21,134 nt of DNA from a bacterium UBP9_UBA1432. Lineage in GTDB: Bacteria; Vulcanimicrobiota; Xenobia; Xenobiales; Xenobiaceae. The notes under the pieces were generated by a model. The model ran no database searches and was not told the origin of the DNA. It was given only the letters and a program-made list of their open reading frames with translations. The position numbers and the translations under genes were made by a program. The DNA is taken from contig DCTU01000245.1 of the NCBI GenBank assembly GCA_002329445.1, positions 11,756 to 32,889 on the forward strand, written 5' to 3'. Position 1 is the stretch's first letter; every line of letters begins with the position of its first letter. Positions 1 to 6,413 of this stretch are shown here, one piece after another.

Positions 1-107
1 CCGGACAGGAAGCGGGCCGAAGGGACCGGGCCGCGTTCTCCCTGGCCACAAGCCAGTCCCAGCGCGAAGAGGGCGAGGAGGAGCAGGTGCCGCCAGCGAC
101 GCCTCAT
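1..107 (-). CDS. Putative lipoprotein, N-terminal fragment (3' end outside window)
   Basis: The reading frame starts with ATG at 105-107 and stays open to the window edge, giving about 35 residues. The N-terminus is MRRRWRHLLLLALFALGLAC: an Arg-rich n-region, a Leu/Ala-rich hydrophobic core and a Cys at residue 20. This looks like a lipoprotein signal peptide, although the residues before the Cys (G-L-A) are not a textbook lipobox. The start codon overlaps the stop of the upstream membrane-protein gene in an ATGA arrangement, so translation is probably coupled and this is the last visible gene of the FIST/kinase operon. The mature part is too short to assign a function. Confidence 0.6.
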   Translation of the reverse strand, partial: MRRRWRHLLLLALFALGLACGQGERGPVPSARFLS

Positions 108-1501
108 GTCCGGTCCTCCCCTCCAGGGTCCCCCGGTCTCCCCCATCTCACGGTGAGGAACCAACCGGCCAGGATCATGACGACGGGAAGGACCATGATG
201 GCCCAATAGGTGCGGACCCCCTCCCCGAAGAGCCAGGCGAAGATGAAGAAGGCCAGCAGATGTCCCCCCAGGAGGATCCGCATGGGCCACGGCAGCCCCC
301 AGAAGCCCACGAACGCGAAGCAGAACACGACGGGCAGCATCAGGTCCCAGCGCGCGTAGAACGGAGCTCCGAAATGCAGCATGCGGGCCAGGAAGACGAA
401 TCCCTCCCCGCGATATCCGACCACGGCACCGCCGTGAGCCATCTCTGGGAAGGCCGTGTTCACGACGAAGAGATGCGCCCCCAGGACCACCAGGCAGGAG
501 GCCAGCGGAAGCCCCAGCATCCAACGCGGCCGCAGGCGGGCGTCGCCCAGGCCGGCCAGCAGGAACAGGAGGGTTGGAGCCAGCATGAACTCCCGGATGG
601 TGGTGGAGACCGAAAGCAACAGGGCAGCCGGTCCCACCCTTCCCAAGGCGAACCAGGGCAGGGCGAGGAGGAACAGGAACATCGCCCAGTAATCCGCCAT
701 GAGGAGATGCCAGCCGGGGATCCCGTAGGTCAGGATCGGCCCCAGCAGCACCGGCGCCAGGACGGCCTGCTCGGGTTCAAGCCAGCACCGGCCCGCCCGA
801 TACACCGCCACCATCGACCCGGCGCACAGAGCCAGGAACAGGATGGGGACCCCCAGAGGGTAACCTGAAGTCAGGTACTTCCAGATCAGGAAGCTACCCG
901 GCAGGCGATAGCCGAAGGCATAGGCCGGGGTGGAGTCGGTGGGCGGACGCAGCAGCATGAAGCTCTCGATGTAGGCCGGATAGTAGGCCTGCCCAGCCAC
1001 GACCCGGTGGTAGACCTGCCGGTAGGTGGAGTTGTCGTTGTAGGTGATGCCCATCCCCGAATCCTGCGCCATCCCGAGAAAGAACGCCGGATTGAGCAGC
1101 GCGGATTGCAGCAGGAACCCCGCGATCACCAGACCGAGGATCCAGCCGGCCATCGGCCGCAGCCAGCGGGTCGGGAGGCTCACGACGGCCCCCCCGGCCA
1201 GCACCGACCATGCCCACAGCCAGGGATGCCAGAAGGCCAGGTGCTGGTTGACCAACCCGTGGTTGAGGAAGTCCCGGACGGGAAGAGTGCCCGGGTCGGT
1301 CGGCGTGGCGACCACCCAGGCGAGAAGGCCGTTCAGAAGCGGAATGGCCCAGCGTTCGGGTCCCGAGCCGGGAGCGCAGGCCCGCATCATCCAGGCGACC
1401 AGGAAGGGAACCAGCAGAAAGGCGGGCTGCCAGATCGCGGCAGCCAGGGAGGCCCAGGCCAACAGCCCGACCCCAGCGACGCGCAGGAGGAGGGGGAACA
1501 T
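104..1501 (-). CDS. Polytopic membrane protein, possible GT-C-type glycosyltransferase
   Basis: This 465-residue protein is very hydrophobic, with roughly ten or more predicted membrane segments spread along its length and short Arg-rich loops between them. It begins MFPLLLRVAGVGLLAWASLA, which reads as an uncleaved signal anchor. A large loop around residues 140-200 contains YNDNSTYRQVYHRVVAGQAY followed by further aromatic residues. Such a loop, and the multi-TM layout, resemble lipid-linked-sugar transferases of the GT-C superfamily (GT87/DUF2029-like). That link is inference, since I see no diagnostic DxD in the first loop. The gene lies 30 nt after the hybrid kinase gene and overlaps the following lipoprotein gene by 3 nt, so it sits inside one operon. 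Alternatives are an O-antigen-type polymerase or another integral membrane enzyme. Confidence 0.75.
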   Translation of the reverse strand: MFPLLLRVAGVGLLAWASLAAAIWQPAFLLVPFLVAWMMRACAPGSGPERWAIPLLNGLLAWVVATPTDPGTLPVRDFLNHGLVNQHLAFWHPWLWAWSVLAGGAVVSLPTRWLRPMAGWILGLVIAGFLLQSALLNPAFFLGMAQDSGMGITYNDNSTYRQVYHRVVAGQAYYPAYIESFMLLRPPTDSTPAYAFGYRLPGSFLIWKYLTSGYPLGVPILFLALCAGSMVAVYRAGRCWLEPEQAVLAPVLLGPILTYGIPGWHLLMADYWAMFLFLLALPWFALGRVGPAALLLSVSTTIREFMLAPTLLFLLAGLGDARLRPRWMLGLPLASCLVVLGAHLFVVNTAFPEMAHGGAVVGYRGEGFVFLARMLHFGAPFYARWDLMLPVVFCFAFVGFWGLPWPMRILLGGHLLAFFIFAWLFGEGVRTYWAIMVLPVVMILAGWFLTVRWGRPGDPGGEDRT

Positions 1502-1531
1502 GGCGGGACCGATTCGCGTCCGCCGACCGGG

Positions 1532-3520
1532 CTACCTTCCCTCCTGCCGATCGGCCGGATTCTGGACCTGGCGGAGAAGATCCCGCAGTTCCCTGGATCG
1601 GAACGGCTTCTGGAGGAAACCCTGGATTCCCAAGGCTGCCTTCCCAGCCACCAGGGCGCTGTCCTGGTGGCCGCTCATCATGAGGATGGGGACCTCCTGA
1701 TCCAGGACGCGCAAGGCCTGACAGGTCTCGAACCCGTCCATGCGGGGCATGCGCAGGTCCAACAGGACCAGATCGATCCGCGGATTCTTCTGGAAGACCC
1801 GCAGCGCCTCCTGGCCATCGCACGCCAGAAGGACCCGGAAACCGTGGCGCTCCAGCATCTGGGTCAGGAGGGTCCGCAAGAGCTCCTCGTCGTCCACCAC
1901 CAGGACGGTTCCCGTCCCCGACCAACCCGATGGAAACTCTCCCGAGGCCGCTTCAGACGGGGATGACGCTGCACTCTCGATGAAAGGGGGGAGCAGGACC
2001 CGAAATCGGGTGCCTTTTCCAGGCTTGCTGTCCACCCGCAGGGCTCCGCGATGGCCTCGGACGATCCCCAGGACGGCGGCCAACCCCAGGCCCCGTCCCA
2101 GGACCTTGGTCGTGAAGAAGGGCTCGAAGATCCGACGCAACGTCGGCTCGTCCATCCCGCAACCGGTGTCCTCCACCTCCAGGACCACGAAGTCTCCTGG
2201 CTGGCAGAGTTCGCCCAGCAAGGCCTGACCCAGCTCCCGGCGCGTACAGTGATGCAGCCGGGTCGAGATCCGGATCTCGCCGGACTGCTCTCCCAGGGCT
2301 TCGGCGGCGTTGAGGATCAGGTTCATCGCGATCTGACGCAACTGGGTGGCGTCGCCCATGACCTGGGGCAGGCCGGCATCCAGGTTCCAGACCAGGCTGG
2401 CCTTGTTGAGGATCGAGGCCCCGAACATCCGCCCCAGCTCGCTGACCAGGACGCTCAGGTCCAAAGGTTCCAGATCGAAACGACCTCGACCCGAGTAGGA
2501 CAGGATCTGTCCACAGAGATCCGAAGCGCTCTGAGAGGCGCGGAGGGCCTCCCGCAGGGGCAGCCGGACCGGCGAGTCCGTGTCCAGATCCAGCATGGCC
2601 AGGTCCACATTCCCCTGGATGGCCATCAGCAGGTTGTTGAAGTCGTGGGCCACCCCTCCTGCCAGCACCCCCAGGCTCTCCAGCCTCTGGGTGTGCTGGA
2701 TCTGGTTTTCCAGTCGGCGGCGTTCCTGCTCGGCGGCGCGGCGCTCGGTGATGTCCCGACTGGTCACCAGCACGACCTCGCGCCCGCCGATCCGCGTCCG
2801 GCGCAGGCTGGCCTCCACCCACAGCAGGTCCTCGCCCGCCCCCCGGAGGGCCCACTCCAGGACTCGCGGCTCCTCGCCCGCCGAGCGCAGCTCGGCCAGG
2901 GCCCCCGGGGTCGCCACCAGGTCCTCCAGGGGCAGCCCGTCCAGGTCCTCCCTCCCCATCATCCGACGGGCGCAGCGATTCCCTTCCAGGACCACGCCGG
3001 TGGCGAGGTCGTGCAGGGTGATGCCCTCGCTGACCGAGTCGTAGATGGCCTCCAGCCAGCGCTGGCTCTGCCGGGCCGCCTCCTCGGCGGTCCGGCGCTC
3101 GGCGATTTCGCGCATGAGGTTCTCGCGGAACTCGGCCTGCTCGGTGATGTGGCGTTGCAGGTCGTTGCGCCAGCGCTCCAGCTCCAGGGTCACACGGTGC
3201 ACCTCCTGGCGAGCCGACTCGAGCTGCTCGAGCATGTCCAGAAGAAGGCGGACCACCTCCTTGGAAACCACCACCTCGGCCGGAAGCGTCAGGTGATGCA
3301 GCCCACCCTCCAGGGGCTCGACCCGGGGAAAGTCCCCCGGGGTGACCACCAGCCCGACCAGTCGGTCGGCCGGCCCGGGCAGCAGGCGACAGGCCTCCTC
3401 CACGGTCCTGGCCCACAGCGCAAAGGGATGCGTCCGGACTTCTCGCAGGCGCAGCGAATGGCGCAGCACGAACCCCTCCGGCGCCCCCGGCGCCGCGGCG
3501 AAGAGCCGGGGCTCAGCCAC
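1532..3520 (-). CDS. PAS-containing hybrid sensor histidine kinase with C-terminal receiver domain
   Basis: The protein has about 662 residues. Residues ~90-150 look like a coiled coil, followed by a PAS domain at ~150-265 (ending in the typical SRDITERR). The HisKA domain has its phospho-His in GGVAHDFNNLL, near residue 292. The ATPase domain follows, with an N box (NLILNAAEAL), a G1 box (DTGCGM) and GRGLGLAAV. A receiver domain fills ~537-655, with DDEE, phospho-acceptor Asp ~588 in LVLLDLRMP and Lys ~638 in LQKPF. The HDFNN box and the attached receiver resemble CckA-like hybrid kinases. There is no transmembrane segment, so it should be cytosolic. The start is GTG at 3520 (a TTG lies one codon upstream) and overlaps the FIST stop, so the two are translationally coupled. 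The FIST protein is therefore a likely input partner. The ligand and output regulator are unknown. Confidence 0.93.
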   Translation of the reverse strand: MAEPRLFAAAPGAPEGFVLRHSLRLREVRTHPFALWARTVEEACRLLPGPADRLVGLVVTPGDFPRVEPLEGGLHHLTLPAEVVVSKEVVRLLLDMLEQLESARQEVHRVTLELERWRNDLQRHITEQAEFRENLMREIAERRTAEEAARQSQRWLEAIYDSVSEGITLHDLATGVVLEGNRCARRMMGREDLDGLPLEDLVATPGALAELRSAGEEPRVLEWALRGAGEDLLWVEASLRRTRIGGREVVLVTSRDITERRAAEQERRRLENQIQHTQRLESLGVLAGGVAHDFNNLLMAIQGNVDLAMLDLDTDSPVRLPLREALRASQSASDLCGQILSYSGRGRFDLEPLDLSVLVSELGRMFGASILNKASLVWNLDAGLPQVMGDATQLRQIAMNLILNAAEALGEQSGEIRISTRLHHCTRRELGQALLGELCQPGDFVVLEVEDTGCGMDEPTLRRIFEPFFTTKVLGRGLGLAAVLGIVRGHRGALRVDSKPGKGTRFRVLLPPFIESAASSPSEAASGEFPSGWSGTGTVLVVDDEELLRTLLTQMLERHGFRVLLACDGQEALRVFQKNPRIDLVLLDLRMPRMDGFETCQALRVLDQEVPILMMSGHQDSALVAGKAALGIQGFLQKPFRSRELRDLLRQVQNPADRQEGR

Positions 3521-4673
3521 CAAAGGCGCCCAGGACCAGGGTCGTGTTGTGGTAGTAGGAAGGGGACATGCTCCCGTCGTGCTCCATGAACGGCCCGATC
3601 TCGCCGAACGAGAGGAACCCGACCATGGGGAGACCAGCCAGGCGGGTTCCCAGTTCGCGGACCGCCAGGTCGTAGCTCTGGCCGAAGAGCCAACGCCGAC
3701 CTGCGCAGGTGACGCTCAATGCGAAGTCCGGCTTGAAGTCCACCGAATCCAGTCGAGCGAGGTCCTCGCGCACGCCTTCGGTGGCAAAGGTCGGGTCGAC
3801 CTCGCAGGGGCGGATCTCGGTGCCCGGCAGCAGGTTCCCGGAGACATGCAGGGCCCCGGTCTGACGATCGAAGCCCCGAGGCGTCCGCAGGACGAAGTCG
3901 CCTCCGGGGACCGACAAGGCCAGGGGCATGGTTCCCACATCCCCTTCGCTGGCCGCCTTTCCCAGCCGACCCCGCAGGAACTCCTGGGCAGGCATGCCGT
4001 TGATCCGGAGGAGCTTGTTCCCTTCGGATTCCTCGACGACGCCCACCTCTTCCAGGGGGGTGAACCCCGAAGCTGAATGGATGGCGCTGCGAACCGGACC
4101 CCGCCCCCCCAGGAGGGCCACCGCAGAAGGCCAGGCCTGACCGTGGGCCAGGACGAAGGTGCGCCGGAACTGCCGGTCATCTCCGGCCAGCCCTCCCATC
4201 AGGGGACAGCCCAAAGCCTGGTTGAGCGCTTCGACCATCTCCGCCCCGTCCGAGCGGATCCCTCCAGCGTGGACTCCGTCGGCCAGGACGAAGGCGACAT
4301 CCGGGCGGCCTCCCAGATCACCGATGAGGCGTTCGGCGGCCTGCCGGGCGGCCTGGGGGCCGTCTTCGGCTCCGGACTCGACCTGGACCGACCACTTGAA
4401 GGCTCCCTCGGATGTCACCCCCATGCCGGCCACCCCGACGGTGGCGATCTCGCCTCCCATCAGGACGCTGTCGCCCGTGCATCCGAAGACCAGGGTCCCG
4501 GAGACGCCCAGTCCTTCTTCAAGTCCCTCCAGGAGGCCCAGGAAGTCCTCCTCGTAGTGGATGGTGCAGAAGAGGAACACGACCTCGGGCTTCAGCGAAG
4601 CCAGCCTCTCCCCCACCTCGAACCCGGCCCGCCATGGATCGCACCGGATGGATAGCGTCGCCCGAGCCTGCAT
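3513..4673 (-). CDS. FIST domain (FIST_N + FIST_C) sensory protein
   Basis: With ATG at 4673 this encodes 386 residues. Residues ~1-200 match FIST_N, including PEVVFLFCTIHY, a GTLVFGCTGD turn and the Gly-rich MGGLAGDD. Residues ~200-375 match FIST_C, ending with GLPMVGFLSFGEIGPF and a C-terminal NTTLVLGAFGG. FIST domains are intracellular small-ligand sensors found beside or fused to signalling proteins, and amino acids have been proposed as ligands. There is no signal peptide or TM segment. Upstream in-frame ATGs at 4715 and 4835 exist, but the domain begins right at 4673 and the upstream residues are low-complexity and Arg-rich. A GGGGAGG sits about 11 nt before 4673. The 3' end overlaps the hybrid kinase start by 8 nt, suggesting FIST senses a ligand and the kinase relays the signal. 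Confidence 0.9.
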   Translation of the reverse strand: MQARATLSIRCDPWRAGFEVGERLASLKPEVVFLFCTIHYEEDFLGLLEGLEEGLGVSGTLVFGCTGDSVLMGGEIATVGVAGMGVTSEGAFKWSVQVESGAEDGPQAARQAAERLIGDLGGRPDVAFVLADGVHAGGIRSDGAEMVEALNQALGCPLMGGLAGDDRQFRRTFVLAHGQAWPSAVALLGGRGPVRSAIHSASGFTPLEEVGVVEESEGNKLLRINGMPAQEFLRGRLGKAASEGDVGTMPLALSVPGGDFVLRTPRGFDRQTGALHVSGNLLPGTEIRPCEVDPTFATEGVREDLARLDSVDFKPDFALSVTCAGRRWLFGQSYDLAVRELGTRLAGLPMVGFLSFGEIGPFMEHDGSMSPSYYHNTTLVLGAFGG

Positions 4674-4734
4674 CAGAACCAAGACCTCCCCGTGCCAGCG
4701 TCCTTCCCCCGGCATGTGCCTGTCGCCGTGTCGA

Positions 4735-4740
4735 ATTCTA
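4735..4740 (-). promoter_or_regulatory. Possible -10 element for the FIST/kinase operon
   Basis: On the minus strand this reads TAGAAT, five of six matches to the sigma70 -10 consensus, in otherwise GC-rich DNA upstream of the FIST gene. No convincing -35 hexamer lies at 16-18 nt. A start here would give a leader of about 55 nt before ATG 4673. It is weak evidence, listed because it is the only AT-rich hexamer in this stretch on that strand. Confidence 0.25.
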
Positions 4741-4819
4741 CGCGCCCGGGACAAGGCCTTCTCTTCAGGTCGCGGCAAAGGTCGATCCTGAAGCCGGGCC
4801 CCCTGGGGGCGAGGCGCCC

Positions 4820-4848
4820 TTGACTCGGCCTTCATGTCGCGTGATAAT
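4820..4848 (+). promoter_or_regulatory. Sigma70-type promoter of the RelA/SpoT-like operon, predicted near-leaderless
   Basis: TTGACT at 4820-4825 and GATAAT at 4843-4848 are separated by exactly 17 nt; each hexamer matches the consensus at five of six positions. The expected transcription start is around A4855, only about 5 nt before the ATG at 4860. No Shine-Dalgarno sequence precedes that ATG, which fits a leaderless or nearly leaderless mRNA. Confidence 0.65.
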
Positions 4849-4859
4849 CCCGCCAGACC

Positions 4860-6125
4860 ATGAAGATTTCACCCGATCTCCGCATCGAAGCCCCCTCTTC
4901 CCGGCTCCATGCCGTGCGTCCGCCGGCCCCTGCCCCGGCCTTCGAGCCCTCGCAGCAGGCCGACCAGGTCCGCCTGGGCGCTCCCCTGGCCCCGCCTCTG
5001 GCGATGGAACCCGAACCCCAAGGCCCCCTGCCCTCCGACCCGGGCATGGCCCCCCTGCGTCCGGCTCTGGTCGCGTCGACCAACCCGGGCAGCGGCCTCG
5101 ACGTGCCCTCCTCCATGGTCCTGCTGGAACCGGAAGTCGAAACCGGACTGCCGTCCTCTCCCGACCTGGCCCCGGCCGACGCCCAGGCCATCGGCGCGGT
5201 CCGGCAGGGCCTTGAGCAGCACCCCATCCTGGCCCGCGTGGTGGAAGCCTTCATCCTGGACAAGGACCACCCCATGAACCTGGTGGCCTACCTCAAGGAC
5301 GTGCAGTCCCGGCCGGTCGTCCTCGAACACCTGGACCGGATGGCCAGCCTCTGCCCGGTCGGCCCCAGCGGCCTGGGCAACCTGGTCGAGCTGACCTTCA
5401 ACCCCGAAGTCCCGCTCCTGACCGACTCCGGGGCTGAACTGGGGAACCGCGACGGGGTCCCCGGTCCTCAGCGGCTGCGCCAGCAACTGATCGACCGGGA
5501 CCCGGAGCTCTTCGCCATGGGACAGCCCGAATCCGAGGAGGAATGGGGTCGCCTGAAGGCCCACGCCAGCGTCCTGCGGACCGAGGTCCTGCCCGGACTG
5601 ACCGGGGAACTGGAGGCCCTGGTGGCCGATCTCCCCACCTCGGGAGGCTTTCCTGCGGTGAATGCCCGCGCCAAGAGCGCCGCGGGGATGGCCGACAAGA
5701 TCGACCGGATGCAGAGGGGTAACGACGGCAAGGCCCCGCGGCCCGACTACTGCCTGGCCGACATGCCCGACGCCGTGGGCGGGCGCATCACCGTGCGCGA
5801 TCCCCGTCAGTTGCAGCAGGTGATGGACCGCCTCGAGGAGCGCTTCGGCAAGGAGAACCTCTTCGAGAAGGACAACTTCTACGCCAATCCCAAGAAGCGC
5901 CTGCGCCCCTACCGCTGCATCACCTACACGGTGGTCCACCAGGGGGTCCCATGCGAAGTGCAGTTGACCACCCTGAACGCCAGCCTGGCCGCCGACCTGT
6001 GGCACAACACGGGGTACAAGCCCCTGCACCCCGACCTGACCGAGGACGAGATCGGCTACCTGGGCGATCTGCAATGCTCGGTCAGCGCCGACGAGCACCG
6101 CATCCTGGGGACCGGGGCCAACTGA
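4860..6125 (+). CDS. RelA/SpoT-type nucleotidyltransferase-fold protein with long N-terminal extension
   Basis: The protein has 421 residues. Residues 1-105 are Pro/Ala/Glu-rich and probably disordered; ~105-262 look helical and are not recognised. Residues ~265-390 carry the RelA/SpoT synthetase pattern: R270xK272 and K280 (ATP side), D304 in DAVGGRI (the DxxGxR metal Asp), DNFYANPKK (equivalent to DYI..PK), Y351 in RPYRCITYTVV (equivalent to GYRSLH but lacking the His) and E366 in CEVQLTT (catalytic Glu of ExQ). A WHNTGYK ends the domain. There is no HD hydrolase, TGS or ACT domain, so this is not a long housekeeping Rel. The family makes (p)ppGpp or related alarmones; some toxic members pyrophosphorylate tRNA or make (p)ppApp. 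The actual product here is unknown. The gene has its own promoter and is followed after 1 nt by a small gene. There are no signs of a frameshift. Confidence 0.8.
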   Translation: MKISPDLRIEAPSSRLHAVRPPAPAPAFEPSQQADQVRLGAPLAPPLAMEPEPQGPLPSDPGMAPLRPALVASTNPGSGLDVPSSMVLLEPEVETGLPSSPDLAPADAQAIGAVRQGLEQHPILARVVEAFILDKDHPMNLVAYLKDVQSRPVVLEHLDRMASLCPVGPSGLGNLVELTFNPEVPLLTDSGAELGNRDGVPGPQRLRQQLIDRDPELFAMGQPESEEEWGRLKAHASVLRTEVLPGLTGELEALVADLPTSGGFPAVNARAKSAAGMADKIDRMQRGNDGKAPRPDYCLADMPDAVGGRITVRDPRQLQQVMDRLEERFGKENLFEKDNFYANPKKRLRPYRCITYTVVHQGVPCEVQLTTLNASLAADLWHNTGYKPLHPDLTEDEIGYLGDLQCSVSADEHRILGTGAN

Positions 6126-6126
6126 G

Positions 6127-6369
6127 ATGAGCGAGCCTGGCCACTATTTCGTCCTGGAGGTCGCCTTCCATGACGGTCGTCGCTCGCACCCGGCCTACAT
6201 CCGGGAGGGCTCACCCGACTGGAAGGGCCGACTGGACGCCGCCGTCGAGCACTTCGAGAACCTCCACTCGGGCCTGGCCCAGGTGAACGTCCACTGCGCC
6301 CGGAGCCTGGCTGCCGCCGGCGTGACCGCGCCTGAGCGCATCCTGGAGTGGCCGCTTCCCGAGGTCTGA
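6127..6369 (+). CDS. Small unknown protein coupled to the RelA/SpoT-like gene
   Basis: An 80-residue soluble protein starts at ATG 6127, one nucleotide after the upstream stop codon, so translation is almost certainly coupled; there is no clear independent ribosome site. The sequence opens with a beta-like stretch (HYFVLEVAFHDG), continues with an amphipathic helix (GRLDAAVEHFENLH) and ends ILEWPLPEV. It has no TM segment or signal peptide, and I do not recognise a family. By position it could be an antitoxin or a regulator of the RelA/SpoT-like protein, but no sequence motif supports that. It could equally serve the FHA-T2SF protein encoded 44 nt downstream. Confidence 0.75.
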   Translation: MSEPGHYFVLEVAFHDGRRSHPAYIREGSPDWKGRLDAAVEHFENLHSGLAQVNVHCARSLAAAGVTAPERILEWPLPEV

Positions 6370-6413
6370 CCCTCCGGGAAGGTCGGCCGCCCTGGAAGCG
6401 GAAGAGTCGCCAG

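Noticed and set aside
2051..3589. Long open frame on the plus strand opposite the hybrid kinase
   Set aside because: GC-rich shadow: Gln/His/Leu/Pro-rich composition, no domain, while the minus strand has a full kinase.
4869..6098. 409-residue minus-strand frame opposite the RelA/SpoT-like gene
   Set aside because: Val/Gly/Gln-rich shadow; the plus strand has recognisable motifs and a promoter.
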